A DNA stretch of 64,000 bases from Nonomuraea soli (GTDB lineage: Bacteria; Actinomycetota; Actinomycetes; Streptosporangiales; Streptosporangiaceae): contig NZ_JACDUR010000004.1 of NCBI RefSeq assembly GCF_013761175.1, forward strand, positions 124,001 to 188,000. Direction: 5' to 3'. Below, one piece after another: positions 49,268 through 57,066 of this stretch. The number at the start of each line of letters is the position of its first letter. The stretch's first letter is position 1. The translations under genes and the position numbers were made by a program. Below the pieces are notes generated by a model, which was given only the letters and a program-made list of their open reading frames with translations, searched no databases and was not told the origin of the DNA.

Positions 49268-49765
49268 TCAGCGAACGCCTTCGTGCTGCAGCAGCCATTC
49301 CTTGACGTGGGTGCCGTAGTAGTAGCCGCCGAAGCCGCCGGTGGTGGGCAGCACCCGGTGGCACGGGACGAACGGGGCGATGAGGTTCTGCGCGCAGGCG
49401 CTGCCCGCCGCTCTGGCGGCCGTCCTGGGCAGGCCGGCGCGTTCGGCCAGTTCGCCGTACGACACGGTGGTCCCGGCCGACACCTCGCGCAGCGCCTTGT
49501 GCAGCGCCTTGCGGGTGCTGCTTCCCGGCTGCTCGACGGGGATGTCGTCGATCGCCTCCAGCTCGCCGCCGAAGTAGCGGGCGACCTTGTGCGAGATGTC
49601 GCCCAGGTCGGCGACCCGCTCAAGGCCCTCCGACCGGAGCGACGGCGACAGCCGTGCGAACATCTCCTCCGGGTCGGCGGTGAAGCCCGCCGCCACCAGC
49701 ACGCCGTCGCGGGTCAGCAGGGCCAGGGGGCCGATCGGGGTGGTCTCCACGCTTGCCTTGATCAT
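49268..49765 (-). CDS. ogt: Methylated-DNA--protein-cysteine methyltransferase
   Basis: This 165-residue suicide repair enzyme transfers alkyl groups from O6-alkylguanine to its own cysteine. The active-site motif VPCHRVL puts the acceptor at Cys135, preceded by the helix-turn-helix region VSYGELAERAGLPRTAARAAGSA. An FGGYYYG segment near the C-terminus is usual for the family. ATG at 49765 overlaps the stop of the Ada-AlkA gene by ATGA, so both repair activities are co-expressed. Leu replaces the usual Pro in the segment AQNLIAPF. Confidence 0.93.
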   Translation of the reverse strand: MIKASVETTPIGPLALLTRDGVLVAAGFTADPEEMFARLSPSLRSEGLERVADLGDISHKVARYFGGELEAIDDIPVEQPGSSTRKALHKALREVSAGTTVSYGELAERAGLPRTAARAAGSACAQNLIAPFVPCHRVLPTTGGFGGYYYGTHVKEWLLQHEGVR

Positions 49766-51153
49766 GATGCACTCCACAGGTGAAGGGCGGCGTAGGCCCG
49801 CCAGGGCCGCCACCGCTCGATGTGATCGTCGGGGATGTCGAGGGCGGCCATGCGCTTGCGCAGCACCAGGTCGCCATCGGGCCAGGCGTCGGGGTCGCGC
49901 AGGGCGCGCAGCCCGATGTAGCCGGCGGTCCACGGGCCGATGCCGGGCACCTCCAGCAGGGCGTTGAAGGCCTCGCCCGGCTCCTGGCCGCCGTCGAGGT
50001 CGATCTCGCCCTCCGACACCCGCTCGGCGAGCGCCTTGAGGGTGGCGACCCGTCTGGTGGTCATGCCCAGGCCGGTCAGGTCGGCGTCGGCCAGGCTCTC
50101 CGCGGTCAGGAAGCCGGTCCTGGCCACGATCCTGCCCAGCAGGGTGCGTGCTCCCGCGACCGAGATCTGCTGGCCGACGACCGCCCTGACGGCCATCTCG
50201 AAGCCGTCGAAGGCCCCCGGCACCCGCAGGCCGGGCCTGGTCGCGACGAGCGGGGCCAGCGAGGTCTGGGCCAGGGCCTCTCCGATGGCCATCGGGTCGG
50301 CGTCGAGGTCGAGCAGCCGCCTGGACCTGGCCACCAGCCTCGACAGGCATCGGGTGTCCTCGACGGTGGCGTCGAGGGTGATGTGGCCTTCATGCGGGGT
50401 GAGCGTGATCGTCCCACCGGGTACGGCACGCGTGTAGCGGGTCGTGTCGGCCTCCTCCAGGCCGGGAATCGCCCTGGCGGCCAGGAAGCGGAAGATCGCC
50501 TCGGCGTCGTAGGGGTCGCGGCGGTGCAGCTTGAGCCGCAGGCTCGCCGTACCTCCGTCGGTGGGCGGGGTGGCGGCGCCCGCCCCGCGCGCGGTGGCGC
50601 GCAGCTCGCTGGGCGTGAATCCGTACGTGTCGCGCATCGTGGCGTTGAACTGGCGCACGCTGCCGAACCCGGCCGCGAACGCCACGTCGGTGACGGGCAG
50701 GTCGGTCTCGGTGAGCAGCTGCTTGGCCAGCAGCAGCCGCCTGGTGCGGGCCACCGCCAGCGGTCCGACGCCGAGTTCGGCGACGAACAGCCGGTGCAGG
50801 TGCCGTTCGGTGATGTGCAGGCGGCGGGCCAGGCCGGCCACGCCCGCGTCGGCGGAGCCGTCGTCGATGAGCCGCAGGGCCCTGCCGACGAAGTCGCCGC
50901 GCACGTCCCAGCCGGGGTCGCCGGGCGACAGCTCGGGTCGGCACCGTTTGCAGGGACGGAACCCGGCCGCTTCCGCGGAGGCGGCGTGCCGGTAGAAGCG
51001 CACGTTGCGCGCCGCGGGGGTGCGCGCCGGGCAGATCGGCCGGCAGTAGATCCTGGTGGTCTTCACCGCCGTGTAGAACCGCCCGTCGAACCGGGCGTCC
51101 CTGGCGGATACCGCGCGGTAGCAGGCGTCGAAGTCGAGGTTCTGAGCGGTCAT
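49762..51153 (-). CDS. alkA: Ada metal-binding / AraC-type HTH / AlkA glycosylase fusion
   Basis: This 463-residue protein has three parts. An N-terminal Ada zinc domain carries Cys37, Cys41, Cys68 and Cys71 (YCRPIC and PCKRC), equivalent to the four E. coli Ada ligands including the methyl-phosphotriester acceptor. An AraC-type HTH follows (ITERHLHRLFVAELG, GFGSVRQFNATMRD). The AlkA DNA-3-methyladenine glycosylase domain has a helix-hairpin-helix (LLEVPGIGPWTAGYIGLRAL). It senses DNA methylation, activates transcription and removes N-alkylated bases. ATG at 51153 is chosen for spacing; 51159 is also possible. It heads an operon with ogt. Confidence 0.94.
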   Translation of the reverse strand: MTAQNLDFDACYRAVSARDARFDGRFYTAVKTTRIYCRPICPARTPAARNVRFYRHAASAEAAGFRPCKRCRPELSPGDPGWDVRGDFVGRALRLIDDGSADAGVAGLARRLHITERHLHRLFVAELGVGPLAVARTRRLLLAKQLLTETDLPVTDVAFAAGFGSVRQFNATMRDTYGFTPSELRATARGAGAATPPTDGGTASLRLKLHRRDPYDAEAIFRFLAARAIPGLEEADTTRYTRAVPGGTITLTPHEGHITLDATVEDTRCLSRLVARSRRLLDLDADPMAIGEALAQTSLAPLVATRPGLRVPGAFDGFEMAVRAVVGQQISVAGARTLLGRIVARTGFLTAESLADADLTGLGMTTRRVATLKALAERVSEGEIDLDGGQEPGEAFNALLEVPGIGPWTAGYIGLRALRDPDAWPDGDLVLRKRMAALDIPDDHIERWRPWRAYAALHLWSAS

Positions 51154-51222
51154 GTGCATGACTCTACGGCGCTGGAGTACCCTGCCACTGGCGGGAATCG
51201 GACCCGACCGTGAAACGGCAGG

Positions 51223-52419
51223 TCAGCTGGTCAGGACCGGTGACTGGCGGAATTCGGACCGCGCCAGCGGCAGCCAGCTGAGGGCCATGACGGCGGCTCC
51301 CGCCCACAGTGCCGCCGTGACGCCGAACGCCTCGCCGATCACCCCGGCCAGCAGTCCGCCGATGCCGACGGCGCCCATCAGGATCAGGCGCATCGTCGCG
51401 TTCATGCGCCCCTGGAGCTCGTCGGGGGTGACCCGCTGGCGGAAGCTGACCAGCATCACGTTGTTCATCCCCGTCCGGAAGGTGAGCACGAACCAGCCCG
51501 CGGCGGCCACCCAGATCGCCTGCTCGGCGAACGGCACCAGGAACGCGGCGGGCGTGGTGGTGAGGCTGACCAGCCAGACCGCGCGGGCGTTGCCCAGCCA
51601 CCGGCCCATCACGTGCGCCAGCGACGAACCGGCCAGGACCCCGGCGCCACCGACGGCCAGGAACAGCCCGAGCAGCCACGCGGGCCTGATGACCATCGGC
51701 AGCAGCACCGACATCAGGGGGAAGCCGACGTTGACCATCGCGCCCTGCAACGCGATCGGCCGCAGCACCGGGTGGTGGACCACGAAGCGCACGCCCTCGG
51801 CGACCTGCGGGCCGAGCCGTTCCCTGCCGGGCGCCGGCGCGGGCGAGGGCAGCCTGCGCAGGAACAGCGCGGAGACCAGGTAGGAGACCGCGTCGATGAC
51901 GATCGCCAGCGGCGGCCCGGCGAGCCCGACCAGCACGCCGGCGAAGCTGCGCCCGGCGATGTCCATGCCGGCGCTCGTCCCCACCAGCAACGAGTTGGCC
52001 TTGGTCAGGCCGTCGCGCCCGACGATGTGGGGCAGCACGCTGTGCGAGGCGACGTCGAAGAAGAGCGTGCCCACGCCGGTCAGCATCGCCACCAGGTACA
52101 GCTGCCAGATCGTCAGCCCGCCCAGCCACCACATCAACGGCAACGATCCCAGAAGGACGGCACGCGCCAGGTCGGCCGTCACCATCACCGGCCGCTTGCG
52201 CACGCGGTCGATCCAGGCGCCGGCGGGAAGTCCCGTCACCAGGACGGTGATCGTCGCCAGCGAGCTGAGCAGCCCCAGCTCGGCGGCTCCGGCGTCCAGG
52301 GCGGTCACGGCGAGCAGGGGAAGGGCGACATAGCTGATCTGGGAGCCGAACTGGCTCACCGCCGCCGACAGGTAGAGATTGCGAAAGCTCATACGCCCAA
52401 CGCTGCTCATGGCCGCCAT
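51223..52419 (-). CDS. MFS transporter (exporter)
   Basis: This protein of about 398 residues has 12 hydrophobic segments. The TM2-3 loop reads GAWIDRVRKRPVMVTADLARA, with the MFS D-R-x-R-K pattern. It is similar in type to the exporter at 3555. Several in-frame ATGs exist (52419, 52410, 52392), and none has a good ribosome site; the conserved part begins at 52392 (SFRNLYLSAAVSQFG). It is divergent from a DUF5937/ArsR-type regulator across 19 bp, which probably controls it. Confidence 0.87.
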   Translation of the reverse strand: MAAMSSVGRMSFRNLYLSAAVSQFGSQISYVALPLLAVTALDAGAAELGLLSSLATITVLVTGLPAGAWIDRVRKRPVMVTADLARAVLLGSLPLMWWLGGLTIWQLYLVAMLTGVGTLFFDVASHSVLPHIVGRDGLTKANSLLVGTSAGMDIAGRSFAGVLVGLAGPPLAIVIDAVSYLVSALFLRRLPSPAPAPGRERLGPQVAEGVRFVVHHPVLRPIALQGAMVNVGFPLMSVLLPMVIRPAWLLGLFLAVGGAGVLAGSSLAHVMGRWLGNARAVWLVSLTTTPAAFLVPFAEQAIWVAAAGWFVLTFRTGMNNVMLVSFRQRVTPDELQGRMNATMRLILMGAVGIGGLLAGVIGEAFGVTAALWAGAAVMALSWLPLARSEFRQSPVLTS

Positions 52420-52438
52420 GAGCCGCTATTAATTAAGT
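52420..52438. promoter_or_regulatory. 19-bp divergent gap with TTAATTAA palindrome
   Basis: The palindrome TTAATTAA at 52429-52436 is an A+T island in very GC-rich DNA, directly before the regulator GTG. The gap is too short for two separate promoters, so start sites must overlap coding sequence or transcripts must be leaderless. An operator role is inferred. Confidence 0.4.
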
Positions 52439-53392
52439 GTGGAGCTAATCTTCACCACGCAGGACGTGGCCAACACCCGCTTCGCGATCTCCCCGCTCTG
52501 GGAGGTCGTGGCCAGCGTGCGCGTGGTCAAGAACCCGGCCGCGCACTCCCTGCTCAGGCCCTGGGCCGAGCAGGTGTCCAGGCGGCTGCGCGACGTCGAC
52601 TGGCGGCTGCTGTCGGACCTGGTCCCGGTGCCCACGCCCTACATCCCCGGCTTCGTCTGCCCGCCGCCCGCCACCTCGGTGCCCGACCTGGAGGTGGAAC
52701 TGGCGGCCATGCGGGCGCTGACCGACGACCTCACCGACCTGCCCGACACCCGGCACACGCGGGCGCTCCTGGCCGATCCGGAGCGCGGCCTGGAACGGCT
52801 CTCGGAGGAGATCAGGAACTACTGGGCCGCCGCGATCGAGCCGTACTGGGCCCGCATCGGCGCGCTGCTCGAAGGCGACGTGCTCTACCGTGCCCGCACG
52901 CTGGCCGGGCACGGCCTGCGGCAGATGCTGGCCGACCTCGACCCCGGGGTGAGCTGGGAGGGGGAGCGGCTGCGGCTGCCCAGCGTGCACTGCACGGGCG
53001 AGCGGCCCCTGCGCGGCATGGGGCTGCTGCTGGTGCCGTCGGTCTTCACCTGGCCGCGCGTCTTCTCCGTCACCGCGCCGCCCTACCAGCCGACCGTGCG
53101 CTACCCGCCGCGCGGCCTGGCCACGTTGTGGGAGCACGCCGAGGTCGAGCCGCCGCAGGCGCTGGCCGCGGTGCTGGGCCGTACGAGAGCCAGGTTGCTG
53201 GCCGAGCTCGACCAGCCGGCCTCCACCCGCGAGCTGGCCCAGCGCACGGGCCTGACCGAGCCCGGCGCGAACCAGCACCTCACCGCGCTGCGCAAGGCCG
53301 GGCTCTGCTCGGCGCACCGCACCGGGCGCTTCGTGCTCTACGCCCGTACGGCGGTCGCCGAGACGCTGTTGCGTCAGGACGCCCGCGCGTAG
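52439..53392 (+). CDS. ArsR-type regulator with DUF5937 N-terminal domain
   Basis: This 317-residue protein has an N-terminal ligand-like region typical of DUF5937 proteins (FAISPLWEVVASVRVVKNP at the start) and a C-terminal winged helix (RTRARLLAELDQPASTRELAQRTGLTEPGANQHLTALRKAGL). GTG at 52439. It is divergent from an MFS exporter and probably represses it. Unlike the 4830 regulator, the HTH is C-terminal, so the two exporter/regulator pairs are not simple duplicates. Confidence 0.86.
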   Translation: MELIFTTQDVANTRFAISPLWEVVASVRVVKNPAAHSLLRPWAEQVSRRLRDVDWRLLSDLVPVPTPYIPGFVCPPPATSVPDLEVELAAMRALTDDLTDLPDTRHTRALLADPERGLERLSEEIRNYWAAAIEPYWARIGALLEGDVLYRARTLAGHGLRQMLADLDPGVSWEGERLRLPSVHCTGERPLRGMGLLLVPSVFTWPRVFSVTAPPYQPTVRYPPRGLATLWEHAEVEPPQALAAVLGRTRARLLAELDQPASTRELAQRTGLTEPGANQHLTALRKAGLCSAHRTGRFVLYARTAVAETLLRQDARA

Positions 53393-53397
53393 CGGGC
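53381..53397. terminator. Short GC hairpin between convergent genes
   Basis: GCCCGC / GCGGGC with a 5-base loop covers the stop codon of the DUF5937 regulator and lies 6 bp beyond the stop of the convergent NYN gene. It may act in both directions. There is no U-tract. Confidence 0.35.
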
Positions 53398-53402
53398 CCG
53401 GC

Positions 53403-54350
53403 TCACTTCGACGAGATGCCCACGCCCAGGTCGAACTCCCGGTAGACGCGCGCCCAGAAGCCGTCGCGCAGCCACACCCTGGCCTCGGGGTAGGGGCGCA
53501 GCGAGTGGCCGAGCTCCTTCTCCGCCTCGATGAGCAGCTCGGTGTCGATGACCGTGGGCAGGATCGGCCCGGGCAGCAGGTCGCGGATGTTGTCGCGGCC
53601 GCGGGTGAGGATCCACTTCTGCGCGACGTGCTCGCCCACCTCCTCGACGCGAGGCCGGGAGGGCCCGAGCTTGGCCACCTGGCCGGGCTTGAGCGAGGGC
53701 TTGACCGGCTGGGTGCGCCCAGCGAAGACCTGGGCGGGCGAGGGCGTGGCCACCGTCGGGGCGACGACGGGCACGGGCTGCGGAGCACGGTTGAAATAGG
53801 GACGCAGGAAATCGGCCGAGATGACCTCAACAGTGTCGGACTCCCACACCAGGCGCTCGGCCTGGTTGGTGCCGTACGGCGGCTCGACACCCCACAAGTG
53901 GATCCGCACGCCGTACGCCTGCGCGGCCTCGACGGCGGGCACCATGTCCTCATCGCCCGCAAGCAGGATCGTGTCGGTCACGGCGTGGTGCCTGGCCAGG
54001 GCCTCAAGGTCGCTCCTGATCTGCGCGTCGACCCCCTTCTGCTGGCCACGGGCGTTCAGGTTGCCAAGACGGACCTTGACCCAGGGCAGCTGGGCGATGA
54101 CCCGCTGGTCAACGGTGGGCACTCGGTCGCGGGCGGCGTCATACCAATAGATCCGCAGAAGTTCGCCGGAAATTTTCACTTCGGCATGTTTCTGCAGGGC
54201 CTGGATCAGCTCATCGGCGGCCACCCGATATTCCTTGCGCTCCTTGGCCCCAAGGAGCACTTCACCTGCGGCAGCGTACAGATAACCGACATCCACGAGC
54301 ACGGCGTACTTCGCTGCGACAGGATGCGGCGTGAGGTCTGGGATGGCCAT
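53403..54350 (-). CDS. NYN (PIN-like) domain protein, putative nuclease
   Basis: This 315-residue cytosolic protein has the NYN nuclease fold of the PIN superfamily at about residues 14-175. The conserved acidic positions are visible: Asp20 (VLVDVGYL), Asp108 and Asp114 (GVDAQIRSDL), and Asp133/Asp135 (LLAGDEDMVPAV). NYN domains are expected to cleave RNA with metal ions. After a Pro-rich linker, the C-terminal 100 residues include a helical segment (DTELLIEAEKELGHSLRP), which may be an RNA- or partner-binding domain. GGAGG precedes the ATG. Upstream the minus strand has a TATATAG stretch. Confidence 0.85.
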   Translation of the reverse strand: MAIPDLTPHPVAAKYAVLVDVGYLYAAAGEVLLGAKERKEYRVAADELIQALQKHAEVKISGELLRIYWYDAARDRVPTVDQRVIAQLPWVKVRLGNLNARGQQKGVDAQIRSDLEALARHHAVTDTILLAGDEDMVPAVEAAQAYGVRIHLWGVEPPYGTNQAERLVWESDTVEVISADFLRPYFNRAPQPVPVVAPTVATPSPAQVFAGRTQPVKPSLKPGQVAKLGPSRPRVEEVGEHVAQKWILTRGRDNIRDLLPGPILPTVIDTELLIEAEKELGHSLRPYPEARVWLRDGFWARVYREFDLGVGISSK

Positions 54351-54453
54351 GTGTCCTCCAGGCCGCGACTTAGTTGATCGGCTGACTATATACGCCTATT
54401 TTCTAGATACTCCCAAGTCTCGGGGAAGTTGACACCCGATTCTTCGGATCCAA

Positions 54454-54651
54454 CTATGGTAGGGCGCTGTTCCGCCATGCCGACTTCCCTGGCACCAGCT
54501 GCTTACGCATGGATCTGGCAGGGTTTCGCCATGATTCGGGCTTCGCCTCTGTCGCGGTCGCGGGGTTCTCGCCGCGCGCGGCCAGCACGGCGACCAGCGC
54601 GGCGATCTCCTCGGGTGTCGCGTCGCCGCTGACGACCTGCATGTGGTTCAC
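54454..54651 (-). CDS. accE: Acyl-CoA carboxylase epsilon subunit
   Basis: This 65-residue protein has the epsilon-subunit pattern: a short start, TPEEIAALVAVLAAR helix, then WRNPARSMR and a PGKSAWRNSALP end. In actinobacteria this subunit stabilises and activates the alpha/beta acyl-CoA carboxylase complex. GTG at 54651 overlaps the accD stop by GTGA; ATG at 54642 is an alternative. Too short for most gene-finding thresholds but well supported by position and motif. Confidence 0.9.
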   Translation of the reverse strand: MNHMQVVSGDATPEEIAALVAVLAARGENPATATEAKPESWRNPARSMRKQLVPGKSAWRNSALP

Positions 54652-56210
54652 AGCGGGATGTTCCCATGCTTCTTCGGCGGCAGCGAGGCCCGTTTGTTGC
54701 GCAGCGCCCTGAGGGCCTTGACCACCTGGGCCCGGGTTTCGGATGGCCGGATCACGGCGTCGACATATCCGCGTTCGGCGGCGATGTACGGGTTGGCCAG
54801 GGTGTCTTCGTACTCCGTCACCAGCCGGGCGCGCTCGGCGTCGGGGTTCTCGGCCCCGGCCAGCTCGCGGCGGTAGAGGATGTTGACCGCGCCCTGGGCG
54901 CCCATGACCGCGATCTGCGCGGTGGGCCAGGCCAGGTTGATGTCGGCGCCCAGGTGCTTGGAGCCCATGACGTCGTAGGCTCCGCCGTACGCCTTGCGGG
55001 TGATGACCGTGACCAGCGGCACCGTGGCCTCGGCGTAGGCGTAGAGCAGCTTGGCGCCGCGCCTGATGATTCCGTTCCATTCCTGATCGGTGCCAGGGAG
55101 GAATCCCGGTACATCGACAAATGTCAAGATTGGAATATTGAACGCATCACAAGTGCGAATAAATCGGGCCGCCTTCTCCGATGCGTTGATATCGAGGCAT
55201 CCCGCGAAATGCATGGGCTGGTTGGCCACCACCCCGACGGGCCGCCCGTCCACGCGTCCGTATCCGACCACGATGTTGGGCGCGAAGAGCGCGTGCACCT
55301 CCAGGAACTCGTCGACCACGTGGTCGATGACCTGGTGCATGTCGTAGGGCTGGTTGGCCGAGTCGGGGATGATCGCGTCGAGCTCGGGCACCGGCTCGTA
55401 CGTCTCGACGGGATCGTAGGCGGGCGCCTCGTCGAGGTTGTTCGAGGGCAGGTAGGACAGCAGTGCCCTGACGTACTCCAGCGCGTCCTTCTCGTCGGAG
55501 GCCTGGTAGTGCGCCACACCCGACTTGGTGTTGTGCGTGTGGGCGCCGCCGAGCTCCTCGAAGCTGACCTCCTCGCCGGTGACGGTCTTGATGACGTCGG
55601 GCCCGGTGATGAACATCTGCGAGGTCTGGTCGACCATGACGACGAAGTCGGTGAGCGCGGGGGAGTAGACGTGGCCTCCCGCCGCCGCCCCCATGATCAG
55701 CGAGATCTGCGGGATGACTCCGCTGGCGTGCACGTTGCGCTTGAAGATCTCGGCATAGAGGCCGAGGGCGACCACGCCCTCCTGGATGCGGGCGCCGCCG
55801 CCCTCGTTGATGCCGATGATCGGGCAGCCGGTCTTGACCGCCAGGTCGAGGATCTTCACGATCTTCTCGCCGTAGACCTCGCCGAGCGAGCCGCCGAACA
55901 CCGTGACGTCCTGCGAGAACACGCAGACCTGGCGGCCGTCGACCGTGCCGTAGCCGGTGATCACGCCGTCGGAGTACGGCCGGCGGTTCTCGAGCCCGAA
56001 CATCGTCGAGCGGTGCCTGGCGAACTCGTCGAACTCCACGAACGAACCCTCGTCGAGCAGCGCCAGGACCCGCTCGCGCGCGGTCATCTTGCCCTTGGCG
56101 TGCTGTTTCTCCACCGCGGCCGCGGACCCTGCGTGCGCGGCCTCGTCGAGGCGCCGCTCCAGGTCGGCTATCTTCCCTGCCGTGGTGTGAATGTCGATCT
56201 CGGCGCTCAT
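54648..56210 (-). CDS. accD: Acyl-CoA carboxylase beta subunit (carboxyltransferase), probably propionyl-CoA type
   Basis: This 520-residue carboxyltransferase transfers CO2 from biotin on the alpha subunit to acyl-CoA. The N-terminal part has KGKMTARERVLALLDEGSF and the acyl-CoA-binding GINEGGGARIQEG; the C-terminal part has GFLPGTDQEWNGIIRRGAKLLYAY and RKAYGGAYDVMG. The Asp in GGAYDVM corresponds, as I recall, to the specificity residue of Streptomyces coelicolor PccB (Asp422), which favours propionyl-CoA. The product would be methylmalonyl-CoA. ATG at 56210 is chosen; a GTG lies 6 bases upstream. It overlaps accE by GTGA. The only matching alpha subunit in the window is at 258-2009. Confidence 0.94.
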   Translation of the reverse strand: MSAEIDIHTTAGKIADLERRLDEAAHAGSAAAVEKQHAKGKMTARERVLALLDEGSFVEFDEFARHRSTMFGLENRRPYSDGVITGYGTVDGRQVCVFSQDVTVFGGSLGEVYGEKIVKILDLAVKTGCPIIGINEGGGARIQEGVVALGLYAEIFKRNVHASGVIPQISLIMGAAAGGHVYSPALTDFVVMVDQTSQMFITGPDVIKTVTGEEVSFEELGGAHTHNTKSGVAHYQASDEKDALEYVRALLSYLPSNNLDEAPAYDPVETYEPVPELDAIIPDSANQPYDMHQVIDHVVDEFLEVHALFAPNIVVGYGRVDGRPVGVVANQPMHFAGCLDINASEKAARFIRTCDAFNIPILTFVDVPGFLPGTDQEWNGIIRRGAKLLYAYAEATVPLVTVITRKAYGGAYDVMGSKHLGADINLAWPTAQIAVMGAQGAVNILYRRELAGAENPDAERARLVTEYEDTLANPYIAAERGYVDAVIRPSETRAQVVKALRALRNKRASLPPKKHGNIPL

Positions 56211-56295
56211 ACGCACCAGGCTAGTACGTGTTCTACCTGCGGTTGAAGATCATAGGGCCGCTCGTCGGGAACCTTCTCGCTCTAGGCTGGCGGGT

Positions 56296-57066
56296 ATGAC
56301 AGTGGACGCGGTTCGCACGCACGGGCTGGCCAAGCGCTTCGGCCGCCAGGTGGCCGTGGCCGGGGTCGATCTGACGGTCCCGGCGGGCAGCTTCGCGGGC
56401 CTGGTCGGACCCAACGGCGCGGGCAAGACCACCACGCTCAGCATGATCACCGGCCTGCTCCGGCCCGACGGCGGCGGCGCCGAGGTCGCGGGCTTCAACG
56501 TCTGGCGCGATCCCGTCGAGGTCAAGGCGCGCATCGGGGTTTTGCCCGAGGGCCTGCGCCTGTTCGAGCGGCTGTCGGGGCGCGAACTGCTCATCTACAA
56601 CGGCCGGCTGCGCGGGCTCCCGCGCGCGGAGGTCGCGGGACGGGCCGAGGAGCTCCTGCGGGTCATGGACCTGACCGAGGCGGCCGACAAGCTCGTCGTC
56701 GACTACTCCACGGGCATGCGCAAGAAGATCGGCCTGGCCGCCGCGCTGCTGCACAACCCGTCGGTGCTCTTCCTCGACGAGCCGTTCGAGGGGGTCGACC
56801 CGGTCAGCGCCAACACCCTGACCGAGGTGCTGCGCCGCTTCACCGCCTCCGGCTCCACCGTCATCTTCTCCAGCCACGTCATGGACCTGGTCGAGCGGCT
56901 GTGCGACTGGGTGTCGGTGATGGCCGGCGGGCACATCGTCGCCCAGGGCCCGCTGGACGAGGTCCGAGCCGGGCGCAGCCTCAACCAGGCCTTCCTCGAC
57001 CTCGTCGGGGGCGGCAGCCGCGACTCCGGCGACGAGGGGCTGAGCTGGCTGGGGGCCCAGCGGTGA
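56296..57066 (+). CDS. ABC transporter ATP-binding protein
   Basis: This 256-residue ATPase has Walker A GPNGAGKTTT, signature YSTGMRKK in place of LSGGQ, Walker B VLFLDEP and switch His in FSSHVMD. The GMRKK signature variant is common in ABC-2 type exporters. ATG at 56296 is 85 bp from divergent accD. It overlaps the permease gene by GTGA, so the pair forms one exporter. Substrate is unknown. Confidence 0.92.
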   Translation: MTVDAVRTHGLAKRFGRQVAVAGVDLTVPAGSFAGLVGPNGAGKTTTLSMITGLLRPDGGGAEVAGFNVWRDPVEVKARIGVLPEGLRLFERLSGRELLIYNGRLRGLPRAEVAGRAEELLRVMDLTEAADKLVVDYSTGMRKKIGLAAALLHNPSVLFLDEPFEGVDPVSANTLTEVLRRFTASGSTVIFSSHVMDLVERLCDWVSVMAGGHIVAQGPLDEVRAGRSLNQAFLDLVGGGSRDSGDEGLSWLGAQR

